Shown here: in pieces, positions 33,331 to 41,204 of the stretch | How positions within the stretch are numbered: position 1 is the first letter of the stretch | Layout of the letters: every line of letters begins with the position of its first letter | Assembly (NCBI GenBank): GCA_029867005.1 | Contig: CP123443.1 | Span: 2,108,001 to 2,172,000, forward strand | From: Candidatus Haliotispira prima | Lineage (GTDB): Bacteria > Spirochaetota > Spirochaetia > SP-2023 | Direction: 5' to 3' | Length of the DNA stretch: 64,000 nucleotides | Program-made: the position numbers and the translations under genes | The notes under the pieces: model-generated | Told to the model about the DNA's origin: nothing | Seen by the model: only the letters and a program-made list of their open reading frames with translations | The model's database searches: none

Positions 33331-34260
33331 TTACCTGGTAATTAATTGTACGTTTTGTATCTTCTGTGTTCCAATGTACTCTGCTGAATTATACTGGATA
33401 TGATACTCCATATCTAATCCATCAGGAAGAAAATAATTTTTAATTACCGAATCAGATGGCGACATAGCTATGACAGCACTAAAATACACATCAAAATTAG
33501 TGGATTTGGTTTTCCTTTCTAAAAAAAGAGTCTTAGTCTTACCCGGTCCAAGTGCCTCAGCTTCCGCAAAATAAGTAAATACTATCTCGAAACTTCCATT
33601 ATTATTTGCCTTAACTTGAATTAAATGCAAATTCACTTCCTCTGATGGGGTGACAGGTGAGGGTTCTGCCAATATAGGAAAAGTTACCCTTATTGGAAGT
33701 ATCAAATACTCCTCCTCTTTTACTTCGATCTTTTTTGAAGAATGAACTTCTGTGCTTGTTCTTGGTGTGGAGACTGTACTTCCGCTACCTTTTATTGTTG
33801 CACCGGAGTGAAAATATTGATCCCAAGAATGAATGCCCATATTGTTAGCCCCTTGTCTTCTTTCTAAAGAAGGTAGAGTGGTAAACTTGGCCGTGGTAAA
33901 AGATTTTTGTGATGCTAATTCTCTGCCTCGATAAATATTCAGGTAATAGGTCGTATTCTCTTTCAGAAAATGGTCGGCTGTGAGAGTGCTTATATCATCC
34001 GGTATCGTATTCAAATAGGCCATAAAGACCTCTCTGCTTACGTCTTTTGCTAAGGTACGCTTGATATAGCCTTTACCTAATTGAGCCGGAAGCGCGGTGG
34101 TGACAGAAGCAGAAATCCCAAACGTAAACTCCACCTCTCCCTCCAATTCACTGGTTATGGAAAAAGTAAGTTCATTGGCACCGATGTAAGGGAAAGTCAC
34201 ATTGGGTGCAGGGATTGGTTCAGGGGTGGTGCTTGTTGCCGGGTCGGTACAGGCGGCCAA
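33331..34260 (-). CDS. Putative phase-variable lipoprotein L7, family B (OFF here)
   Basis: Family B ectodomain behind a different signal peptide of the L1 type (SSIFCIHLILAAC). The formal TTG start lies three codons before the lipobox cysteine; the body frame above it is open to a TAA just before the repeats, with no ATG. Leader ATG 34468 (GGAGGA; MKYRNGLLTGNY) runs out of frame to TAA. One unit fewer would fuse them. The linker is TDPATSTTPEPIPAPNV; the variable middle reads TIKGSGSTVSTPRTSTEV. So the family A type signal peptide of L1 is combined here with a family B ectodomain. Confidence 0.75.
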   Translation of the reverse strand: MAACTDPATSTTPEPIPAPNVTFPYIGANELTFSITSELEGEVEFTFGISASVTTALPAQLGKGYIKRTLAKDVSREVFMAYLNTIPDDISTLTADHFLKENTTYYLNIYRGRELASQKSFTTAKFTTLPSLERRQGANNMGIHSWDQYFHSGATIKGSGSTVSTPRTSTEVHSSKKIEVKEEEYLILPIRVTFPILAEPSPVTPSEEVNLHLIQVKANNNGSFEIVFTYFAEAEALGPGKTKTLFLERKTKSTNFDVYFSAVIAMSPSDSVIKNYFLPDGLDMEYHIQYNSAEYIGTQKIQNVQLITR

Positions 34261-34380
34261 AATCAGATGAATGCAAAAAATGGAAGAAAAGCAGAAAACC
34301 GGGCAGGCTTTGAAAAGTTTTGGTTTATTGGACAGTAAAAAAAGATAAAATATCTGTATATATGTTTTAGAACTGGTATG

Positions 34381-34422
34381 GATATTGGATATTGGATATT
34401 GGATATTGGATATTGGATATTA
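34381..34422 (-). repeat. Heptanucleotide tract of L7, 6 units
   Basis: Five perfect GATATTG units plus a sixth ending in A. Leader 34468 and body 34260 are out of frame by the same offset as L1; loss of one unit would fuse them. Confidence 0.95.
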
Positions 34423-34467
34423 TACTGTTTTGATAGTTACCAGTCAACAGTCCATTTCGATATTTCA

Positions 34468-34532
34468 TAAGAAAATTCCTCCGAGATTGCGCAGATTTGG
34501 CCTATTGTATATTCGTTTAGGATCTTTGGCAA
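34468..34532 (-). promoter_or_regulatory. Promoter and translation start of L7
   Basis: -35 TTGCCA (34527-34532), 17-bp spacer, -10 TACAAT (34504-34509), GGAGGA before ATG 34468. Confidence 0.85.
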
Positions 34533-34819
34533 GGGGAAGCTCCCAAAGGCTGCGTAGACTTGTCGGTAGGTTAGCCTGTCGGGTCGGTAGGTTAGCCTGT
34601 CGAACCTTGCCAAGGGGGGCCACAGTAGAAATTAGTTGCGTCTATTAGACTTTTCGTGCTTTTCGTGTATTTCGTGGTTCTCCGAACAGTGGGGATTAGT
34701 CCCGTGTCTGTTACCTAAAGACCACCCCTGCCCTCCTCGGTAGGGTCATTACAACAGTAGAGATCATTGGGGTCTGTCAGACAGGGGGGTAGGTGAGCCT
34801 GTCGCACCTACCTTAAATT
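34533..34819. other. Repeat-rich spacer between L7 promoter and L8 terminator
   Basis: Two copies of the 21-bp repeat (34563-34600), the GTCTATTAGACTTTTCGTG block shared with 19290, a degenerate C/G hairpin near 34726 and one more 21-bp copy (34790-34806). No gene. Confidence 0.6.
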
Positions 34820-34869
34820 AGGCCTTTGTTCCGTGCCGGCGTAAAACCACCGGCACGGAACAAAGGCCT
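34820..34869. terminator. Terminator after L8
   Basis: Perfect 20-bp stem (left arm AGGCCTTTGTTCCGTGCCGG) with a 10-base loop, 38 bp after the L8 stop on the minus strand. Half of the same element remains after L4 (27322) and L5 (28679). Confidence 0.8.
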
Positions 34870-34906
34870 ATTGAAAAATTAAGATTACCGGATAATTAAT
34901 GCGTAA

Positions 34907-35779
34907 TTATTGGGTAATTAATTGTACGTTTTTTATTCTCTGTTCACCAAAGTATTTTGCTGAATTATACTGGATATTATAATCCATTTCCAATCCATCA
35001 GGAATAAAATAATTTTTAGTTACCGGATCAGATGGTGACATTGCCATGACAGCAGTAAAATACACATCAAAATTAGTGGATCTTACTTTCCTTTCTAAAA
35101 AAATAGTCTTAGTATTAGCGGGGCCTTCAGCATCAGCTTCCCCAAAATAAGTAAATACTATAGTGAATTTTCCCTTATAATTTACCTTAACTTGAATTAA
35201 GTGTAAAGTTACTTCCTCTGATGAGCTGACAGGTGAGGGTTCTGCCAATATAGGAAAAGTCACCCTTATTGGAAGTATCAAATACTCTGTCTCCTTTACT
35301 TCGATCTTTTTCGGGAAACTTTTTTCTGTGCTTGTTATTGGTGTGGAGACAGTACTTCCCTCACTATTTTTGACTTGCCCATTGGAGGGAAAATATTGAT
35401 CCCAAGTATGAATGCCAACATTGCCAGCCCCCTGCCTTCTTTCTAAAGCGGGCAAAGTGGCAAACTTGGCTGTAGTAAAAGACTTTTGTGCTGCCAATGC
35501 TCTGCCTTGGTAAATATTGAGGTAATACGTCGTATTCTCCTTCATCAAATGCTCGGCTGTGAGAGTACTTATGTCATCCGGAATGGTATTCAAATGGGCC
35601 ATAAAGACCTCTCTGCTTACGTCTTTTGTTAAGGTACGCTTGATATAGCCTTTACCTAACTGAGCCGGAAGCGCGGTGGTGGCAGAGGCAGAAATCCCAA
35701 ACGTAAACTCCACCTCCCCCTCTAATTCACTGGTTATAGAGAACGTAAGTTCATTGGCACCTATGTAAGGGAAAGTCAC
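34907..35779 (-). CDS. Putative phase-variable lipoprotein L8, family B (OFF here)
   Basis: The formal GTG start lies 24 codons after the lipobox (HLILAAC); the frame is open up to the 7-bp repeats. Leader ATG 36047 (GGAGGA; MKYRNRLLTR) is out of frame and stops soon after the repeats. The linker after the cysteine is VDPATSSTPDPIPAPNV. Conserved family B blocks are present; the variable middle reads QVKNSEGSTVSTPITSTEKS, and the C-terminus ends VQLITQ. L7 and L8 share the L1-type signal peptide, six repeat units and the same frame offset, while L4-L6 share the other signal peptide. Confidence 0.75.
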   Translation of the reverse strand: MTFPYIGANELTFSITSELEGEVEFTFGISASATTALPAQLGKGYIKRTLTKDVSREVFMAHLNTIPDDISTLTAEHLMKENTTYYLNIYQGRALAAQKSFTTAKFATLPALERRQGAGNVGIHTWDQYFPSNGQVKNSEGSTVSTPITSTEKSFPKKIEVKETEYLILPIRVTFPILAEPSPVSSSEEVTLHLIQVKVNYKGKFTIVFTYFGEADAEGPANTKTIFLERKVRSTNFDVYFTAVMAMSPSDPVTKNYFIPDGLEMDYNIQYNSAKYFGEQRIKNVQLITQ

Positions 35780-35959
35780 ATTGGGTGCAGGGATTGGGTC
35801 AGGGGTGGAACTTGTTGCCGGATCGACACAGGCGGCCAGAATCAGATGAATGCAAAAAATGGAAGAAAAGCAGAAAACAGGGAAGGCTTTGGAAAATTTT
35901 GGTTTATTGGACAGTAAAAAAAGATAAAATATCTGTATATATGTTTTAGAACTGATATA

Positions 35960-36001
35960 GATATTGGATATTGGATATTGGATATTGGATATTGGATATT
36001 A
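35960..36001 (-). repeat. Heptanucleotide tract of L8, 6 units
   Basis: Five perfect GATATTG units plus a sixth ending in A; leader 36047 and body 35779 are out of frame by the L1/L7 offset. Confidence 0.95.
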
Positions 36002-36046
36002 TACCGTTTTGATAGTTACGAGTCAACAGTCTATTTCGATATTTCA

Positions 36047-36111
36047 TAAGAAAAATCCTCCGAGATTGTGCAGATTTGGCCTATTGTATATTCGTTCAGG
36101 GGGAAGTGCAA
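36047..36111 (-). promoter_or_regulatory. Promoter and translation start of L8
   Basis: -35 TTGCAC (36106-36111), 17-bp spacer, -10 TACAAT (36083-36088), GGAGGA before ATG 36047. It begins 32 bp after the pheA stop. Confidence 0.82.
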
Positions 36112-36142
36112 GGGGGAGATTCCAAGGACCGGGCGGGCTCAC

Positions 36143-37126
36143 CTATTTCAGATTTTCCCAATAGCGGCCAATGATACGGTATTCTTGGCTAATATGTTCC
36201 AACTCACGGAAAAACGCTGCTTCCCGACTTTCCGTCATATCCTTGGCAATCAAGGTATCCAAGTAGAAACGGTAACTCCAGGGCTGGCCCATGATAGGGC
36301 GAGATTCCAGCTTGGTTAAATCCAATTGGTATTTCTGAAAGATTTCCAGAGCCGTTGCCAAACTGCCGGAAAAATTGCGCAAACGCAGACAGATACTCCA
36401 TTTGTTGCCGAACCGTCGGCCCGGCTTCTGCCGCTCGTAGTCCGCGATTCGAGGCCGCAGAAGCCCCGAATCAAAACGGGAAACGATGGCAAAGCGGGTA
36501 TAATTATGGGGATTGCTCTCGATTGCCCGGGCCAGGATTCCCATATCATAGATTTCTGCGGCCAAAGCACCGGCAATCGCGGCCACATGGGCCTCCGGCC
36601 GGTCTTTCAGCTCGCGCACCGAACCCGCCGTGTCAAAATTGGCCAGGGGCTCCAGACCATGCTGCTCCAAAAAATGCCGGGACTGGGCCAACGCCTGAGG
36701 ATGGGAACGCACAAGTTGAATTTGGGACAGGCTGCTGCCTTTAGCCGCAATCAGCATATGAGAAACGCGCAGGCGCGTTTCCCCGCAAATGCACAGATCA
36801 GGGTATTCCAACAGCAAATCATAATTTTCCATAATTGAGCCCGCCAGAGAATTCTCCAGCGGTACGACCGCAAATGGCACCTCGTTATTCTGCACCACTT
36901 CAAACATCCGGCGGAAATCGGCACAAGGGAAAGTCTCCAAACCGACAAACTCTTGGCGCGGATACACCGCATCGGCATTTTCAGAACAGAAAAATTGGCG
37001 CAGGGCCTGTTCGCTGTAGGCACCGGGCTCACCCTGAAAAGCAACCTGCAACGGAATTTGTACCGGAGCTTGCGAGGAAATTTGCCGTTGCGGCTCTGTC
37101 ATACCGGATTCCAAAACGCTGATCAT
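36143..37126 (-). CDS. pheA: Prephenate dehydratase with ACT domain
   Basis: 327 residues. Motifs of the dehydratase: FQGEPGAYSE near the start, VPLENSLAGS, RSHPQALAQ, DTAGSV, and NYTRF, the catalytic Thr-Arg-Phe. An ACT domain follows (about 245-325) with LTKLESRP, the phenylalanine-binding ESRP motif, so feedback inhibition by phenylalanine is expected. No chorismate mutase domain is fused, so that activity must come from elsewhere. The enzyme converts prephenate to phenylpyruvate. It is the first housekeeping gene right of the lipoprotein block. Start ATG 37126 is tentative (ATG 37102 is an alternative). Confidence 0.93.
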   Translation of the reverse strand: MISVLESGMTEPQRQISSQAPVQIPLQVAFQGEPGAYSEQALRQFFCSENADAVYPRQEFVGLETFPCADFRRMFEVVQNNEVPFAVVPLENSLAGSIMENYDLLLEYPDLCICGETRLRVSHMLIAAKGSSLSQIQLVRSHPQALAQSRHFLEQHGLEPLANFDTAGSVRELKDRPEAHVAAIAGALAAEIYDMGILARAIESNPHNYTRFAIVSRFDSGLLRPRIADYERQKPGRRFGNKWSICLRLRNFSGSLATALEIFQKYQLDLTKLESRPIMGQPWSYRFYLDTLIAKDMTESREAAFFRELEHISQEYRIIGRYWENLK

Positions 37127-37474
37127 AAATTTTTCATTTCCGTCTTTCCAACCCCTGTGACAAACTAAAGAAATGTTTACAAATATTTATACAGATATTT
37201 ACACATGATGTCTGTACAGCAAAGGAGCCGACAAAGGAGCCGGGCCGGCACGGCACAACACGGCGAAGAAAAAAGCCGCTTCCGCTTCCGGGGTTTATCT
37301 CCGTAACAAACTCCGGAAGCCCGGAAAGCCAGAAAAAAGCCACGTCAAACTCCGGAAAACAGCGGATCAGAAGGACAATACAGCCACAATATTGCTAAAT
37401 ATAGGCTGTCCAAGCCGACCAGTCTGCCGGGGACAGAATTTCGTCTTCTCTATCAATCAACCGGGGGAAACAAC
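37127..37474. other. Intergenic region upstream of pheA
   Basis: No gene, RNA or clear terminator found. A degenerate direct repeat (CAAAGGAGCCG) lies near 37220. Confidence 0.4.
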
Positions 37475-37816
37475 TCAACCCGGAGGCCAGGAAAACGACC
37501 GACCACCGAGGATATGCAGATGCAGGTAAAAAACGCTCTGTCCGGCCCCGGCACCACAATTACTAACCACACGGTAATCCCGGAGCCCCATCCGGGCAGC
37601 CAGATCAGCGGTCTTTTTAAACATCCTGCCGACAAAAGCATCTTCGAGTCCCTGCAAACCCGCAAAATCCCGTATCTTAATCTTCGGAATGACGAGAATG
37701 TGCACCGGAGCTTGGGGCATAATATCGTGAAAGGCCATGATATCATCGTCCTCATAGACAATGTCCGCCGAAATTTCTTTGGCGATAATCTGTTCAAAAA
37801 TAGTACTGTCTGTCAT
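37475..37816 (-). CDS. HIT-family nucleotide hydrolase (HinT-like)
   Basis: 113 residues from ATG 37816 (MTDSTIFEQIIAKEISADIVYED), which matches the usual HinT beginning; the frame above it has no homology. The histidine triad is present as HLHILGG, with the first His preceded by FYL. APVHILVIPK is the second signature. The family hydrolyses phosphoramidates such as AMP-lysine. The first triad position reads Tyr-Leu-His-Leu-His instead of His-x-His-x-His, because the substrate-distal His is replaced. Confidence 0.85.
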   Translation of the reverse strand: MTDSTIFEQIIAKEISADIVYEDDDIMAFHDIMPQAPVHILVIPKIKIRDFAGLQGLEDAFVGRMFKKTADLAARMGLRDYRVVSNCGAGAGQSVFYLHLHILGGRSFSWPPG

Positions 37817-38146
37817 ATCAAACATCCCGGAAAGTATACAGAGATTTGTGGGATAAGAGCATGCTGTTTGTGGATAGGTAAGCCAAGTGAAAGTTATCGC
37901 ACACTCCCGTCTCCGTTCTCCACTGTTGAACACCGAAGAAAAACAGCAAAGAGCGGCGGCGAGCCGAGCGGCACGCCCGCCTTCCCGATTACCGCATGTA
38001 CACAGGAAAAATGAATTGTTGTAGTTATTTACCCTGGATATATAACAACTAACAGATCATCACCGGCAGGCAAGTCAACAGGGCGAAGTATTTCGGGGCA
38101 TGATGTATCTGTTTGACAGAAATAGTCCCAAGAATAGTCCCCAAAA
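37817..38146. other. Intergenic region before tRNA genes
   Basis: No gene found; the frame continuing upstream of the HIT protein is not conserved. Short AATAGTCCC direct repeats (38122-38152) lie next to the tRNA 3' end. Confidence 0.4.
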
Positions 38147-38218
38147 TAGTCCCTAGGGGAATCGAACCCCTATTTGAAGAATGAGAATCTCCTGTCCTAA
38201 CCGTTAGACGAAGGGACC
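38147..38218 (-). tRNA. tRNA-Glu (anticodon CTC)
   Basis: Cloverleaf on the minus strand: acceptor GGTCCCT/AGGGACT (first pair G-U), D arm GTCTAACGGTTAGGAC, anticodon arm GGAGA-TTCTCAT-TCTTC with CTC at 34-36, and T arm AGGGG-TTCGATT-CCCCT. CCA is not encoded. Confidence 0.92.
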
Positions 38219-38286
38219 AAAAATACAACCCGTGTTACCGACACAATGCACATTTTGCCCGCATTTTGCCGGAAACCTACCGGAAA

Positions 38287-38358
38287 CTTCCCGAGGAGGA
38301 CTTGAACCCCCAACGACAGAACCAGAATCTGTAGTGTTACCAATTACACCATCGGGAA
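38287..38358 (-). tRNA. tRNA-Gln (anticodon CTG)
   Basis: Cloverleaf on the minus strand: acceptor TTCCCGA/TCGGGAA, D arm GTGTAATTGGTAACAC, anticodon arm ACAGA-TTCTGGT-TCTGT with CTG at 34-36, T arm GGGGG-TTCAAGT-CCTCC, discriminator G. It lies 68 bp upstream of tRNA-Glu on the same strand. Confidence 0.92.
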
Positions 38359-38814
38359 TTGTCACCATCACGTACTCGAAAGGCACGTATTCGAGACGCG
38401 CCTATTCAAAGCACACGCACTCGAAACGCAGGCACTCAAAGCACACTGCGCCTGAGGCGGAATTTTATGGAAAAGGATGTCTTTGTCAATATCTGTCTGC
38501 CACTCCTCCTGCACATCCTCCACTTCTATCGAGTGTCCTGTCCGTATTTTTTTATGTAACGCCCCGGAAGTCCGGAAAGAAGGGCCTGATGAGGAACGAG
38601 CAGCAACAGACAAATGACGACCGAAAAGACCTTGTTCCACACGGAATTGCCATTTGCAGGCCGACCCATTAGAATCTTGGCACAATCCCCGCGCATGTCC
38701 TGTTTTCAAAAGCCCGGTTTTTAGGAGCCCGGTTTTCAGACATACGATTTTCCGGGACAAAGAATCCGGGACAAGATCAAATACAAAATGAAGTAAAAAG
38801 GGCCATACGCCAGA
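38359..38814. other. Intergenic region with short direct repeats
   Basis: Imperfect repeats of the type GGCACTCGAAACGCA (38383-38450) and three AGCCCGGTTTT copies (38710-38745). A 160-codon minus-strand frame here has repeated codons only and no recognisable product. Confidence 0.4.
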
Positions 38815-39921
38815 TTGGCCGTCCCGAAAATAGAGACCGTTGAGCCGCACGTGACAAAATCGCAGAACCTACAGACAGACCCACGGCAACCGGATTTATG
38901 CTGCCACTATGCCGGTCTAAGCCTGCGCAACCCTTTGATCGTGGCCGCCGGCCCGTTGACATCCGACCCGGACAAAGTCGCCGGACTGGCACAGGAAGGT
39001 GCCGGTGCCATAGTCCTGCACTCCCTGTTTGAAGAAGATTCCGGCCAAATCTCCCCGGACCGGCTCTACGACCGGAATATGGATGAACACACCGAGGCCT
39101 ACGACTACATCCGTGAAACAGGCAAAATGATGGAATCCGAACAGTATATGGACATCTTGGCCGATGCCCGGCGGCGGACCGACACTCCGATCATTGCCAG
39201 CCTTGATGGCAGAGACCCGGCCTGGTGGCAGGACTGTGTCTTTGGCTTGGAACGAGCCGGGGCTTCCGCAATTGAACTGAACCTCGACACGCTCCAATTA
39301 AATCCAAACCGGACCCACAGACAGGCACTCCGAGAGGAACAACGGACCGAAAAGGAGCTGGTAAAGGCATTGACGGCCAGTACCTCAGAACTGAAGATCC
39401 CTCTCACTTTGAAGATACCGCCGCACATGGCCAATGCCCTGCCCCGGCTGTCTCGCCTGGCTCAAACCGGCATTCGGGGTATGGTGTATTTCAACCGCTA
39501 CTGTTTGCCGGACATTGACTTAAAACATATGACGTTTCAGCCCGGGCCGGAGACCTCCCAACCCATCGAATTTTACACGCCTTTGCGCTATTTGGCTCTA
39601 CACTGTTCTATGTTACAACGTGCTCCCCGAAAGGACCCGGAGAACAAATACCATTGTGACTTGGCACTCTCGGGTGGCGTACACTACGGTTCCCAAATAA
39701 TGAAAGCCCTCTTGGTTGGAGCTTCGGCCATACAGGTTTGCAGTGCCCTAATGCAAAGAGGCAGCTCACGCATCGCTACACTGCTGGATGAACTTATCCA
39801 GTCGATGCAACAAATGGATATCTTTTCCCTGGCGCAGCTACGCGACCGGTACCACTTGCAAAATGACCCCAAGTTTTTGGAGCAATTCCGGCGTTTACGA
39901 CATAACCAAACCCGGAGATAA
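38815..39921 (+). CDS. Dihydroorotate dehydrogenase-like FMN enzyme
   Basis: 368 residues. The start LCCHYAGLSLRNPLIVAAGPLT is typical of the DHODH fold; SIVL-type strands follow, with IIASLDG, AIELNLDTL, IPLTLKIPP and, near the end, LALSGGVHYGSQIMKALLVGASAIQVCSAL, the phosphate-binding end of the FMN barrel. It belongs with the DHODH-like proteins annotated next to or instead of true PyrD; the catalytic base is not obvious, so the substrate is uncertain. TTG 38815 is the longest start; GTG 38851 is an alternative. It ends 7 bp before the PHP gene, so the two are probably co-transcribed. Confidence 0.75.
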   Translation: MAVPKIETVEPHVTKSQNLQTDPRQPDLCCHYAGLSLRNPLIVAAGPLTSDPDKVAGLAQEGAGAIVLHSLFEEDSGQISPDRLYDRNMDEHTEAYDYIRETGKMMESEQYMDILADARRRTDTPIIASLDGRDPAWWQDCVFGLERAGASAIELNLDTLQLNPNRTHRQALREEQRTEKELVKALTASTSELKIPLTLKIPPHMANALPRLSRLAQTGIRGMVYFNRYCLPDIDLKHMTFQPGPETSQPIEFYTPLRYLALHCSMLQRAPRKDPENKYHCDLALSGGVHYGSQIMKALLVGASAIQVCSALMQRGSSRIATLLDELIQSMQQMDIFSLAQLRDRYHLQNDPKFLEQFRRLRHNQTRR

Positions 39922-39928
39922 GGAACTT

Positions 39929-40840
39929 ATGCTGGCATCCCCCAATCATTTCGAGCCCGAATCGCATCTCAAATCGTCCGAGTTCCCCGAATCCCATCCC
40001 AGGCTGCGCTGTGACTTCCACTGCCATTCCAACCATTCTGACGGAATCCTGTCCCCCACCGCCTTGGCTGAGGCTATGAAAGCCAGTGCCGTCAACGTCT
40101 TCGCCCTGACCGATCACGACACCGTCAGCGGCGTGCGCGAAGCGCAGGCCGCTGCCCGAAAGCACGACATCCGATGTCTTGGCGGCATCGAACTGACGAT
40201 ACAATGGGACAACGGCACCTTTCACCTGCTGGGCTTGGGGCTGAAAAACCTCGAAGCATTGGAAGAGCCCTTGGCCGAGATTCAGGAACGACGGCAGGAA
40301 CGCAACCGGGACATCCTCAAAAAACTGCGCAAACAGGGTATAGACATCGACAGCGACAAAGTGTTGCAACACTGCGGCAAAAAAGACGGAGACATCCTCA
40401 ACCGAAGCCACATTGCCGCGTATCTAGCCGATTTTGACCACTGCAAATCCTACCGGGAAGCATTCCAACGGTATCTGGGGATAGGGGCTCCGGCCTACGT
40501 GGCAATCGAAGGCCCCTCCCCGGAAGAAGGTATCGAGTGGATTCACTCTGCGGGTGGTTATGCTCTCATCGCTCACCCGTACTCGCTGCGTCTGAACCGG
40601 CAGCGTTTAAGATATTACATAGATATGTGGTCAAAAATGGGGCTGGACGGGCTGGAACTCAGCCACCCGAACACTGCGACAAAGGACAGTAAACACATGA
40701 TGAAGCTGGTACAACTCTATGACATGCAATACTGTGGCGGCTCGGACTATCACCGAGGCAAGACAGAAAAGGTACTGGGTCTCGGTACGGCAGGCCGCCC
40801 GATCGACTTACCCGCCAACCTGCCCTTTTTGCAAAATTGA
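39929..40840 (+). CDS. PHP-domain phosphoesterase (TrpH/RNase AM-like)
   Basis: 303 residues from ATG 39929, preceded by ATAAGGA. Metal motifs of the PHP domain: FHCHSNHSDG, LTDHDT, GIEL, ALIAHPYS and GGSDYHRG. The TrpH/YciV branch includes RNase AM, which trims 5' ends of RNA and degrades 3',5'-nucleoside bisphosphates. The insertion after GIEL (residues 100-190) is the usual one for this branch. It follows the DHODH-like gene with the stop codon 7 bp before. Confidence 0.85.
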   Translation: MLASPNHFEPESHLKSSEFPESHPRLRCDFHCHSNHSDGILSPTALAEAMKASAVNVFALTDHDTVSGVREAQAAARKHDIRCLGGIELTIQWDNGTFHLLGLGLKNLEALEEPLAEIQERRQERNRDILKKLRKQGIDIDSDKVLQHCGKKDGDILNRSHIAAYLADFDHCKSYREAFQRYLGIGAPAYVAIEGPSPEEGIEWIHSAGGYALIAHPYSLRLNRQRLRYYIDMWSKMGLDGLELSHPNTATKDSKHMMKLVQLYDMQYCGGSDYHRGKTEKVLGLGTAGRPIDLPANLPFLQN

Positions 40841-41204
40841 TAGATCCCGATACATCTCGATGGCCCCCAATACATCCATGGCCAAGCCAAACCTGCGGGC
40901 ACGCTTCCACCGCTCCGGGAATTGGGGGATTTCAAAGCAATAGTATTGTTGCTATACTCGGCACGAAACGTTGTTGGCATTGAAGAAGTCTCCGGATATT
41001 AGCCCATCGCAATTGCAACCCCTCTAACTGACCGGACAAATCCCCTTTCCAGAGAAGTAGTCCGGGAAAAGTATTTAAAACGGGCAAATCAATGTTGTAT
41101 TCCGAACAGAATACAACAAGGCCGCTCAGAGACGACAAAAACGATGCGGTCCGATGACTTTAATCCTTAAATACACCTGATTAGTTGGGAAACCGGTTTT
41201 TTGT
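40841..41204. other. Intergenic region upstream of LysM/M23 gene
   Basis: No gene, RNA or convincing terminator recognised. Confidence 0.4.

Noticed and set aside
15241..36001. Heptanucleotide tracts as plain intergenic satellites
   Set aside because: They lie at the same place in eight genes between a ribosome binding site with ATG and a signal peptide, so a coding role is more likely.
38368..38850. Minus-strand frame of 160 codons
   Set aside because: Only short direct repeats are behind it; no conserved region and it overlaps the DHODH-like start.
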